Assembly: GCF_900188425.1 (NCBI RefSeq)
Contig: NZ_FZON01000047.1
Coordinates: forward strand, 1 to 43,058
From: Antarctobacter heliothermus
Lineage (GTDB): Bacteria; Pseudomonadota; Alphaproteobacteria; Rhodobacterales; Rhodobacteraceae
Length of the DNA stretch: 43,058 nucleotides
Direction of reading: 5' to 3'
In this document: piece by piece, positions 8,392-15,847 of the stretch
How positions within the stretch are numbered: position 1 is the first letter of the stretch
How the letters are laid out: the number at the start of each line of letters is the position of its first letter
Program-made: the position numbers and the translations under genes
Notes under the pieces: generated by a model
Database searches by the model: none
Seen by the model: only the letters and a program-made list of their open reading frames with translations
Told to the model about the DNA's origin: nothing

Positions 8392-9417
8392 TTATTTCCA
8401 GCCCACCTCGTTAAAGATCTTCTGCGCTGTGGGGATGTTCTTGGCCACGGCGCTCAGGTCCACATCGTCAGGCTTGAAGAAACCCAATGCCGCCACCGAC
8501 GGGCTCAGGCCCACACCCGGAACCGCCGGATACTCGTCATTCCCGGCCGAGAAATACTTCTGCGCCTGATCGCCTGTGAGGTACTCAAGAAACTTGATCG
8601 CGTTGTCACGGTTCGGCGCGTTGACCGCCACGCCGCCACCCGACAGGTTCATGTGCGCGCCGGTGCCGTCCTGGTTCGGAAAGACCCAGCCAATCTGGTC
8701 CAGCCCTTCGGTCAACCCGCTGACATCGGTGCGGATGGCACGGGCAAAATAATAGGTGTTCGACAGGGCGACACCACATTCGCCGGACACAAGGCCACGC
8801 AACTGATCGGTATCGCCGCCCTGCGGGTCACGCGCAAAGTTGGCCACCACGCCAGCCGCCCAGTCGCGCGCGCCGTCTTCGCCCAGATGCTCGACCATCG
8901 AAGCCAGCAGTGTCTGCATGTAGGAATTGGTGCCCGACCGGATACAGATCTGCCCCTTGTACATCGGGTCAGCCAGGTCCTGATAGGTTGCCGGCGGGGT
9001 CGTCACCTCTTGTTTGTCGTAAAAGATGATGCGCGCGCGTTGCGAAAAGCCGAACCATTCGTTGCCCGCGTCCTGCAGATAGCCCGGCACCCGCGCTTCC
9101 AGTATGGCGCTGTCGATGGCCTGCAACACGCCGGCATCCTTGGCGCGTTCCAGCCGCGATGTATCGACCGTCAGCAGAACATCAGCGGGTGAGTTGCGCC
9201 CTTCGGCCTGCATCCGTGCGATCAGCTCATCGGCATTGCCCTCAATACGGTTGATGGTGATGCCGGTCGCGTCCTCGAAATCCGAATACAACCGCTCATC
9301 CGTATCGTAGTGGCGTGAGGAATAAATGTTGACCTCGCCCTCTGCCATGGCCGCTACGGGCGTCATCGCCGCCGACGCGATCAGCGCCAGCGCGGAAATT
9401 CCGGATGTCAGTTTCAT
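8392..9417 (-). CDS. fbpA: Fe(3+) ABC transporter periplasmic binding protein, FbpA type
   Basis: This 341-residue protein has a cleavable signal peptide (MKLTSGISALALIASAAM, likely cut after AMA) and a type 2 periplasmic binding fold. The mature protein begins EGEVNIYSSRHYDTDE, typical of ferric-iron binding proteins. The NTYYFARAI segment contains the adjacent tyrosines that coordinate iron in FbpA relatives. The start at 9417 has AGAGGAG 6-7 bases upstream, whereas the 14 extra N-terminal codons of the open frame have no signal and would spoil the signal peptide. It presumably hands iron to the convergently encoded FbpB permease. It has its own terminator at 8344-8373. Confidence 0.9.
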   Translation of the reverse strand: MKLTSGISALALIASAAMTPVAAMAEGEVNIYSSRHYDTDERLYSDFEDATGITINRIEGNADELIARMQAEGRNSPADVLLTVDTSRLERAKDAGVLQAIDSAILEARVPGYLQDAGNEWFGFSQRARIIFYDKQEVTTPPATYQDLADPMYKGQICIRSGTNSYMQTLLASMVEHLGEDGARDWAAGVVANFARDPQGGDTDQLRGLVSGECGVALSNTYYFARAIRTDVSGLTEGLDQIGWVFPNQDGTGAHMNLSGGGVAVNAPNRDNAIKFLEYLTGDQAQKYFSAGNDEYPAVPGVGLSPSVAALGFFKPDDVDLSAVAKNIPTAQKIFNEVGWK

Positions 9418-9556
9418 GCTGTGCTCCTCTGGGATGCAATTCCTTATGCTTTTAGTCAATTACAGAAACCGCGACACGGTGCAAGCCTTTGTCGATTGTT
9501 TTAGTCGGAATACTGGGCCGCACCGTGCGCACAAGAAACCGCAGGCCGGAGCCAGC

Positions 9557-11602
9557 TCAGACGCCCCCAGCCGTGCGAACCCGATCACTCAGCGTCCAAC
9601 TGCCGGGGCTTTCCTCGGCCAACCGGGCCATCACCGCCGCGACCTTGTCCCAGCCAAGCGCCTTTGCCGCCTGCATCGGCCCGCCGCGCCAGCGCGGAAA
9701 GGCATAGCCGTGGATCTGCACCATATCGACTGCGGCATCGGTCTCGGCGATCCCTTCCTCGACGATCCGCGCGCCTTCATTGGCAAGAACTGACAGGATA
9801 CGCGCAATGATCTCATCCCTGTCATAGCTGCGGCGCGTGATGTTCTGCGAATTGGAGTACCCGACAATCACCGCCTCAACCTCTGCCGACGGGCGTGGTT
9901 TGCGGTCCCCTTCGACGTAGTCATACCAGCCTTTGCCGCTGCGCTGGCCCAGCCGATCCGCCTCGCAGACCTGATCGGAAATGGTGACGTAGCGCTGCGC
10001 CGGGTCGCGCGCGCCCGCCTGCCGCTTGCGGTTGGCCCAGGCGATCTGCAGCCCGGTCAGATCCTGCAATTCGAACGGCCCCATGGGAAAGCCGATCTCA
10101 CGCGCGGCGGCGTCCACCTCTTGCGGCAGCGCCCCGTCGGCCAGCATGTATTCCGCCGCCCGCCGGTATTCCGCCAGCATCCGGTTGCCGATGAACCCGT
10201 CGCAGATCCCTGCCAACACCGACACCTTGCGCAGCCGCTTGCCAAAGGCAAAGCCGGTGGCCAGCACCTCTGCCGAGGTCTCTGGCAAGGGCACGATTTC
10301 CAACAGTTTCATCACATGCGCCGGTGAGAAAAAGTGCAGGCCAACACAGCGCGACAGGTTGGGGATGTCCGCAAAAATCTCACGCGGGTCGATGTAGGAG
10401 GTGTTGGTGCCAAGGATCGCATCCGGCGACACGACCGCGGCCAGTTGCCGGAACACCGCGCGCTTGACCTCCAGATCCTCAAACACCGCCTCGACCGCCA
10501 GGTCCACGTCCGCGGCATCACCATAGTCCGCCGTTGCAGTGAACCGCGCCTTTTGCTCGGCCGCCTTGTCCGCGCTCAGCTTGCCGCGTGCGACCGCGCC
10601 GTCGATCAGCCCGGCCACACGGTCGGCGGCGCTGGACGCCGCCTGTGCATCACGTTCGATCAGCACCACCTGCAGCCCGCCGCCCAGACTGGCCGTGGCG
10701 ATCCCCGCGCCCATAAGCCCACCGCCGACAACGGCGATCTTTTGTAGATCGCGCGGCGCGGCACCCTCTGCCGCCTTGGGGCGCGCCACCTCACGCTCGG
10801 CAAAAAATGCATGGCGCAGGGCGCGGCTTTCGGCGCTGTGCCGCAACTCCAGATGCAGGGCGCGCTCCTTGGGCTGGCCCTCTGCGAACGGCAGATAGGC
10901 CCACTGAAGCGCGTCGATATTCAACAGCCCGGACGCCTGTCCGCGCGCGCGTTTCGCCACAGCGGCGCGCTTGGCCTCCAGCGTCTCAGTCGCTATGGGC
11001 GCGGTGTCCCGCTGCGACACCGCCACGGGCCGCGCGGGCAGATCCGCCACAAAGCCGCGCGCTGCCGCTGCCAGATCGCCTTCGGCGACCAGATCCAGCC
11101 CGCCCAGCGCCTGCACCGCATCGGCATCCAGCATCGCGCCAGAGGCGGCCATATCTATCGCCGCCTCCATCCCGATCAGACGCGGCGTGCGCTGTGTGCC
11201 GCCTGCGCCGGGGATCAAGCCCACGTTGACCTCTGGCAGGCCAAACCGCGTGCCTTTGGCCGCGATCCGCCAGGCACAGCCCATGGCGATCTCAAACCCG
11301 CCGCCCAGCACGGTGCCCATCATCAAGGCCACAAACGGCGTTGCGCTGTCCTCGATCAACTGAACCACGTCCGGCAGATGCGGTTCTGCCGGGGGGGCAT
11401 CAAATTCCGACATGTCACCGCCGGCGACAAAGGTGCGCCCGGCGCAGGACAGAATGGCGACCCGCGCGCCCTGCACCTCTGCAACCGCGCGGGCCAGACC
11501 GGCCCGCACCGCTGTGCTGGTGGCGTTGACCGGCGGGTTGTCGATCGTCACCCAGGCGATGTCCCGCTCATGGGTGACGGAAACGGGGCTGTCAGTGGTC
11601 AT
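9557..11602 (-). CDS. Bifunctional enoyl-CoA hydratase / 3-hydroxyacyl-CoA dehydrogenase, FadJ/FadB-like
   Basis: The protein has 681 residues. The N-terminal crotonase domain (about 1-190) has GRTFVAGGDMSEFD, a catalytic Glu in LGGGFEIAMG and a second in GLPEVNVGLIPGAGGTQ. The NAD-binding domain starts near residue 285 with VVGGGLMGAGIA. The hydroxyacyl-CoA dehydrogenase signature HFFSPAHVMKLLEIVPL carries the catalytic His. C-terminal dehydrogenase repeats follow. It should hydrate 2-enoyl-CoA and oxidise the 3-hydroxyacyl-CoA in beta-oxidation. The ATG at 11602 is chosen because AGAGGAG lies 8 bases upstream. It lies 80 bases downstream of the indolepyruvate oxidoreductase gene on the same strand and may be cotranscribed. 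A partner thiolase is not in the window. Confidence 0.9.
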   Translation of the reverse strand: MTTDSPVSVTHERDIAWVTIDNPPVNATSTAVRAGLARAVAEVQGARVAILSCAGRTFVAGGDMSEFDAPPAEPHLPDVVQLIEDSATPFVALMMGTVLGGGFEIAMGCAWRIAAKGTRFGLPEVNVGLIPGAGGTQRTPRLIGMEAAIDMAASGAMLDADAVQALGGLDLVAEGDLAAAARGFVADLPARPVAVSQRDTAPIATETLEAKRAAVAKRARGQASGLLNIDALQWAYLPFAEGQPKERALHLELRHSAESRALRHAFFAEREVARPKAAEGAAPRDLQKIAVVGGGLMGAGIATASLGGGLQVVLIERDAQAASSAADRVAGLIDGAVARGKLSADKAAEQKARFTATADYGDAADVDLAVEAVFEDLEVKRAVFRQLAAVVSPDAILGTNTSYIDPREIFADIPNLSRCVGLHFFSPAHVMKLLEIVPLPETSAEVLATGFAFGKRLRKVSVLAGICDGFIGNRMLAEYRRAAEYMLADGALPQEVDAAAREIGFPMGPFELQDLTGLQIAWANRKRQAGARDPAQRYVTISDQVCEADRLGQRSGKGWYDYVEGDRKPRPSAEVEAVIVGYSNSQNITRRSYDRDEIIARILSVLANEGARIVEEGIAETDAAVDMVQIHGYAFPRWRGGPMQAAKALGWDKVAAVMARLAEESPGSWTLSDRVRTAGGV

Positions 11603-11682
11603 GATGCGGACTCCTCTACCTGCCCCGATCATGGGCATCTGCCCAAAGGACGTAACCCAAACGACTGGTCGGTTAAAGGCGC

Positions 11683-14600
11683 TCAGCCCCCATAGCCGAC
11701 CATTGCCGCGTCGATCTGCACGCGGGTCTTGTCGACAGCCTCTGCCTTGACCGGACCAAAGCCGCGCATCTCCATGACCAGTCCGGCAATCCGCGCCGCC
11801 TCATCCCGGTTGTCTGCCGTCAAACTGGCCACCAACCGATCCAGCAACGCGCGGTATTCAGTGATCAAGGCGCGCTCCATCCGGCGTTCCTCGGTCCGGC
11901 CAAAGACATCCAACGCGGTCCCGCGCAGCCGCTTCATCCGCGCCAACTGGCGGAACGCCACCTGCACCCAAGGGCCGAACACCCGCTTTAGCGGCCGCCC
12001 GCGCGCATCGGTGCCCTTGGACAGCATCGGCGGCGCCAGATGGTGCTTGACGGTGAACTCGCCCTCGAACCGATCCTTGAGACCCTCGATGAACCCGGTC
12101 TGGGTGTGCAGCCGCGCGACCTCATATTCGTCCTTGTAGGACATCAGCTTGAACAGACCCTTGGCGGCGGCCTCTGTCAGCGCGCCGGGCGCGCCCGCCA
12201 CCTGCGTTTCAGCGGCAATCACCGGTGCCAGCGCGTCCCGGTAGGTCTGTGCCCAGCTGTCGTTCTGATAGTCCACCAAAAACGCCGCCCGCCGGTCAAT
12301 CATCTGGTCCAGCGTCTGCACCGGCTGCGCCTGTGTCCCGGCGATCCGCTCAACCGCCTGCGGATCATTGACCGCCACCCGGCCCCAATGGAATGCCTGC
12401 TTGTTCACCTCAGGCTTGACCCCGTTCAGCTCAATCGCGCGCATCAGCGACGCCTCTGTCAGCGGCACCAACCCCGCCTGCCAGGCCGCGCCCAGCATCA
12501 GCACATTGGCAAACACCGTGTCGCCCAACAGCGCCTCTGACAGCGCATTGGCGTCCAGCCCATGCAGCGCCGTTCCATCCACGGCGGCCCGGATCCGCGA
12601 CAGTCGTTCGCCCGCGTTCAGGTCCGCATCCCGGTTGCGGGTGAAATCCCCCGTCGGCATCAGCGCCGTGTTCACCACCCCCCGAGTATGACCCGCACGG
12701 TACGTCATCGACGCCTTGGGCGAGGAGCTGACCACAAGGTCACAGCCAATCAGCGCATCCGCCGAAGACGGCTCAATCCGCGCCTGATTGACCTCCTGCG
12801 GGGTGGCCGACATGCGCAGATAGCTCAGCACCGGGCCAAATTTCTGCGCAAAACCCATAAAGTCCAGCACGCTGGCCCCCTTGCCCTCCAGGTTTGCGGC
12901 CATGGCAATCAACTGGCCCACGGTCACGACCCCGGTGCCGCCAACCCCCGTCACCAGTATGTCCCAAGGCGCATCCAGCGCGGGCATCACCGGCGCGGGC
13001 AATTTGGCCTGCAACTCTGCCAGTTGCGACGCAGAGACACCGCGCCCCTTCTTCAGCGTGCCGCCCTCAACCGTGACAAAGCTGGGGCAAAAGCCGTTCA
13101 CACAGGTGAAATCCTTGTTGCAGGAGTTCAGGTTGATCTGCCGCTTGCGGCCAAACTCTGTCTCCAGCGGCTCCACGCTCAGGCAGTTGGATTCGACGCC
13201 GCAATCGCCACAGCCCTCACAGACCAGCGGGTTGATGACGGCGAATTTCTTGGGGTCTTCCATCTTGCCGCGCTTGCGCAGCCGGCGTTTCTCCGTGGCG
13301 CAGGTCTGCTGATAGATCAAAACCGTGGTGCCGGGGATCTCGCGCAAATCGCGCTGGATGCGGTCCATCTCACGCCGATGTTCGATCGCCACCCCGGACG
13401 GCAGATCCGCCGCGCGGAAACGCTCGGGCTGGTCCGACACCACGACCACGCGCTTGGCCCCCTCGGCGAGCACCGAATGGGCTATCGCCTCGACCGAGAT
13501 CGGCCCGTCCACCGTCTGCCCGCCGGTCATCGCAACCGCGTCGTTGAACAGGATCTTGTAGGTGATGTTGGTGCCCGCGGCGATGGCCTGTCGGATCGCC
13601 AATGACCCCGAATGGTAATACGTCCCCTCCCCAAGGTTCTGAAAGATATGCTTGTTGCCGTTGAACTTGGATCGCGCGACCCAGTTCACACCCTCACCGC
13701 CCATCTGGATCAGCGAGGTCGTATTGCGGTCCATCCAGCTGGCCATGAAATGACAGCCTATGCCCGCAAGTGCACCACTGCCCTCGGGCACCTTGGTCGA
13801 GGTGTTGTGCGGGCACCCCGAACAGAAATACGGAGTCCGCGCCGCCCCCGGGACCTCGATCAGGTTCGGTGGCGGCACGAGCCCCTCGGCACGTTCCGTG
13901 AGTGATGTGCCAAGGTTCAGATCCAGCCGCCCTGCGATGATCCGCGCCAGCATCAGCGCCCCCAGTTCATGCGTCCAGGGGATCAGCCGCGCGCCGTGCT
14001 CATCACGTTTGCCGACCATGCGGTCCGGCTTTTGGCCGGGGAAATCGTAGAAATATTCCTTGAGCTGGCTTTCGATGATGCCGCGCTTCTCCTCGATCAC
14101 CAGCAGTTCCTGCTTTCCTGCAGCAAACGCTAGCGCACCGACGTCCTCAAGCGGCCAGACCATGCCGACCTTGTACAGGTCGATGCCCAACTCCCGCGCG
14201 GCGATCTCATCCAGCCCCAACAAGCGCAGCGCCTCCAACGTGTCCAGATGCGCCTTGCCGGTGGTCACAATGCCGAACCGGGCCTCATGCCCCCACTCGG
14301 CCCGGTCAATCGGGTTGGCGCGGGCAAAGGCCAGCACGGCGCTTTTCTTCGCCTCCATCCGCTCTTCGATCTGCGGTCCCGGCAGGTCGGGCCAGCGGTA
14401 GTGCAGCCCCGTCCCTGGCGGCGTGAAATCCGGCGTCACAAACTCGCGATCCTCGGACAGTTCAAACGACATGCCGGATTCAACCGTCTCGGAAATCGCC
14501 TTGAAGCCGACCCACATGCCGGAAAACCGCGACAGCGCATACCCCCATTCCCCAAACGGCAGGAACTCGGCCACGTTGGCCGGGTTAAGCGTCGGCATGA

Positions 14601-15114
14601 AAAAGTTCATGAAGGCGACATCGGACTGATGCGGCATCGACGACGACACACAGCCGTGGTCGTCGCCGGCCACCACCAACACGCCCCCCGTGGGCGACGA
14701 TCCATAGGCGTTGCCGTGCTTCAGCGCATCTGCCGCCCGGTCCACCCCCGGCCCCTTGCCGTACCACAGGCCAAACACGCCCTCGCAGGTCTTGTCCGGA
14801 TCGGTTTCCACCTGTTGGGTGCCGATCATCTGGGTGGCGCCAAACTCCTCGTTGACCGCTGCCAGAAAGGTGATCCCGGCCTCCTCGACCACGTCGCGAT
14901 TGCGCCCGACCTCAAGGTCGATGCCGCCCACCGGCGACCCACGATAGCCTGACACATAGCCCCGCGTGTCCAGGCCGCGCGCCAGGTCGCGCCGCGCCTG
15001 ATCCAGCGCGATCCGCACAATCGCCTGCGTGCCGGTCAAAAAGACCCGTCCCTGCGTACGGGTATACCGGTCTTCCAAGGTATAGTCGGTCAGAATCGGG
15101 GTCAGATCTGTCAT
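11683..15114 (-). CDS. Indolepyruvate:ferredoxin oxidoreductase, fused alpha-beta-gamma form
   Basis: This 1143-residue enzyme decarboxylates aryl- or other 2-oxo acids to acyl-CoA and reduces ferredoxin. The N-terminal part is the pyrimidine-binding ThDP domain (YVSGYRGSPVGGIDLEVGR near 50-70). The middle ThDP domain contains FCSGCPHNTST and the GIGCHF stretch. A cysteine motif Cx2Cx2Cx5C at about 630-645, with further cysteines just after it, suggests an Fe-S cluster. A gamma-type domain follows (LVTGVGGTGVVTVGQLIA, from about 725). This fused architecture is common in proteobacteria, where separate IorA/IorB subunits occur in archaea. The start has AGGGA 7-8 bases upstream. It is divergent from the Lrp/AsnC gene, which probably controls it. 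Confidence 0.9.
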   Translation of the reverse strand: MTDLTPILTDYTLEDRYTRTQGRVFLTGTQAIVRIALDQARRDLARGLDTRGYVSGYRGSPVGGIDLEVGRNRDVVEEAGITFLAAVNEEFGATQMIGTQQVETDPDKTCEGVFGLWYGKGPGVDRAADALKHGNAYGSSPTGGVLVVAGDDHGCVSSSMPHQSDVAFMNFFMPTLNPANVAEFLPFGEWGYALSRFSGMWVGFKAISETVESGMSFELSEDREFVTPDFTPPGTGLHYRWPDLPGPQIEERMEAKKSAVLAFARANPIDRAEWGHEARFGIVTTGKAHLDTLEALRLLGLDEIAARELGIDLYKVGMVWPLEDVGALAFAAGKQELLVIEEKRGIIESQLKEYFYDFPGQKPDRMVGKRDEHGARLIPWTHELGALMLARIIAGRLDLNLGTSLTERAEGLVPPPNLIEVPGAARTPYFCSGCPHNTSTKVPEGSGALAGIGCHFMASWMDRNTTSLIQMGGEGVNWVARSKFNGNKHIFQNLGEGTYYHSGSLAIRQAIAAGTNITYKILFNDAVAMTGGQTVDGPISVEAIAHSVLAEGAKRVVVVSDQPERFRAADLPSGVAIEHRREMDRIQRDLREIPGTTVLIYQQTCATEKRRLRKRGKMEDPKKFAVINPLVCEGCGDCGVESNCLSVEPLETEFGRKRQINLNSCNKDFTCVNGFCPSFVTVEGGTLKKGRGVSASQLAELQAKLPAPVMPALDAPWDILVTGVGGTGVVTVGQLIAMAANLEGKGASVLDFMGFAQKFGPVLSYLRMSATPQEVNQARIEPSSADALIGCDLVVSSSPKASMTYRAGHTRGVVNTALMPTGDFTRNRDADLNAGERLSRIRAAVDGTALHGLDANALSEALLGDTVFANVLMLGAAWQAGLVPLTEASLMRAIELNGVKPEVNKQAFHWGRVAVNDPQAVERIAGTQAQPVQTLDQMIDRRAAFLVDYQNDSWAQTYRDALAPVIAAETQVAGAPGALTEAAAKGLFKLMSYKDEYEVARLHTQTGFIEGLKDRFEGEFTVKHHLAPPMLSKGTDARGRPLKRVFGPWVQVAFRQLARMKRLRGTALDVFGRTEERRMERALITEYRALLDRLVASLTADNRDEAARIAGLVMEMRGFGPVKAEAVDKTRVQIDAAMVGYGG

Positions 15115-15227
15115 GGCGCGCTCCCTGAAATAGATGCAGCAGTTTCACCCATTTTCCTGAGACATGCTTTTCATTCTTGCATGCCGCATCCATATCCCGC
15201 ACCGTTTCGTTCACTTGACTGCGAAAG

Positions 15228-15704
15228 ATGACAGACTTGGTTCAGATCTCCGACCTAGACCGCCGAATCCTTGCCGTATTGCAAAAGGACGCCTCCGGCA
15301 GCATGCAGGATCTCGCCGACGCGGTGAACAGTTCATCGGCCACCTGCTGGCGACGCCTCAGGAACCTTGAGGAAAACGGCGTCATCGGCCCCCCGGTGCG
15401 CCACGTCACCCCCGCCGCCGTGGGCCTTGGCATGGATGCCTTTGTCCAGGTTCGGATGAAATCACAGGATTCCCGCGCCCGCGCCGAATTTCAGCGCACC
15501 ACGGAAACAGTCCCCGCCATCACCGAGGTCTATTCGATCTCCGGTGAATGGGACTACCTGCTGCACCTCGTGGTGCGCGACATCGCTGACCTGGAATCGA
15601 TCCTGATGCGCCACGTTCTGGAACACCCCAATGTCGCGGGCACCGCCACCATGTTTGTCCTGCGCCGGATCAAACAGGGCACAGAACTCCCGCTTGCCCC
15701 CTGA
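15228..15704 (+). CDS. Lrp/AsnC-family transcriptional regulator
   Basis: This 158-residue regulator has an N-terminal winged helix-turn-helix (about 5-60; LDRRILAVLQKD and SSSATCWRRLRNLEENGVI). A RAM/AsnC ligand-binding domain follows (about 75-150; VYSISGEWDYLLHLVVRD). Members sense amino acids or related acids and bind DNA as dimers or octamers. Its start is 113 bases from the divergently transcribed indolepyruvate:ferredoxin oxidoreductase, so local control of that gene is the natural inference: an aromatic amino acid or 2-oxo acid would be the signal. The ribosome binding site is weak (GAAAG just before the ATG). Confidence 0.9.
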   Translation: MTDLVQISDLDRRILAVLQKDASGSMQDLADAVNSSSATCWRRLRNLEENGVIGPPVRHVTPAAVGLGMDAFVQVRMKSQDSRARAEFQRTTETVPAITEVYSISGEWDYLLHLVVRDIADLESILMRHVLEHPNVAGTATMFVLRRIKQGTELPLAP

Positions 15705-15775
15705 CCCCCGGCTTCTTCTGTCCAGAAATATCCCGGGGGAGGCGCCGCAGGCGACGGGGGCAGCGCCCCCACCCC
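15705..15775. repeat. GC-rich intergenic repeat of a type common in Rhodobacteraceae
   Basis: The sequence starting CCCCGGCTTCTTCTG, followed by AAATATCCCGGGGGAGG and a GGGGGCAGCGCCCCC hairpin, follows the Lrp stop codon. Very similar sequence occurs after many genes in Rhodobacteraceae genomes; this is from general knowledge and was not tested by search. Only one copy is recognised in this window. It may serve as a terminator or mRNA 3' end for the plus-strand gene. Confidence 0.55.
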
Positions 15776-15811
15776 CGCGCCCAAGGCCAAAGGCCGCCGG
15801 GCAAGACACCC

Positions 15812-15830
15812 TGCGCGCGCAAAGCGCGCA
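15812..15830. terminator. Short GC hairpin between convergent lrp-like gene and ppsA
   Basis: TGCGCGC at 15812-15818 pairs with GCGCGCA at 15824-15830 over a GCAAA loop. It lies 17 bases beyond the ppsA stop codon. No U-run follows, so it is only a possible 3' end structure. Confidence 0.3.
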
Positions 15831-15847
15831 CCGCCTGACGCTGAACC

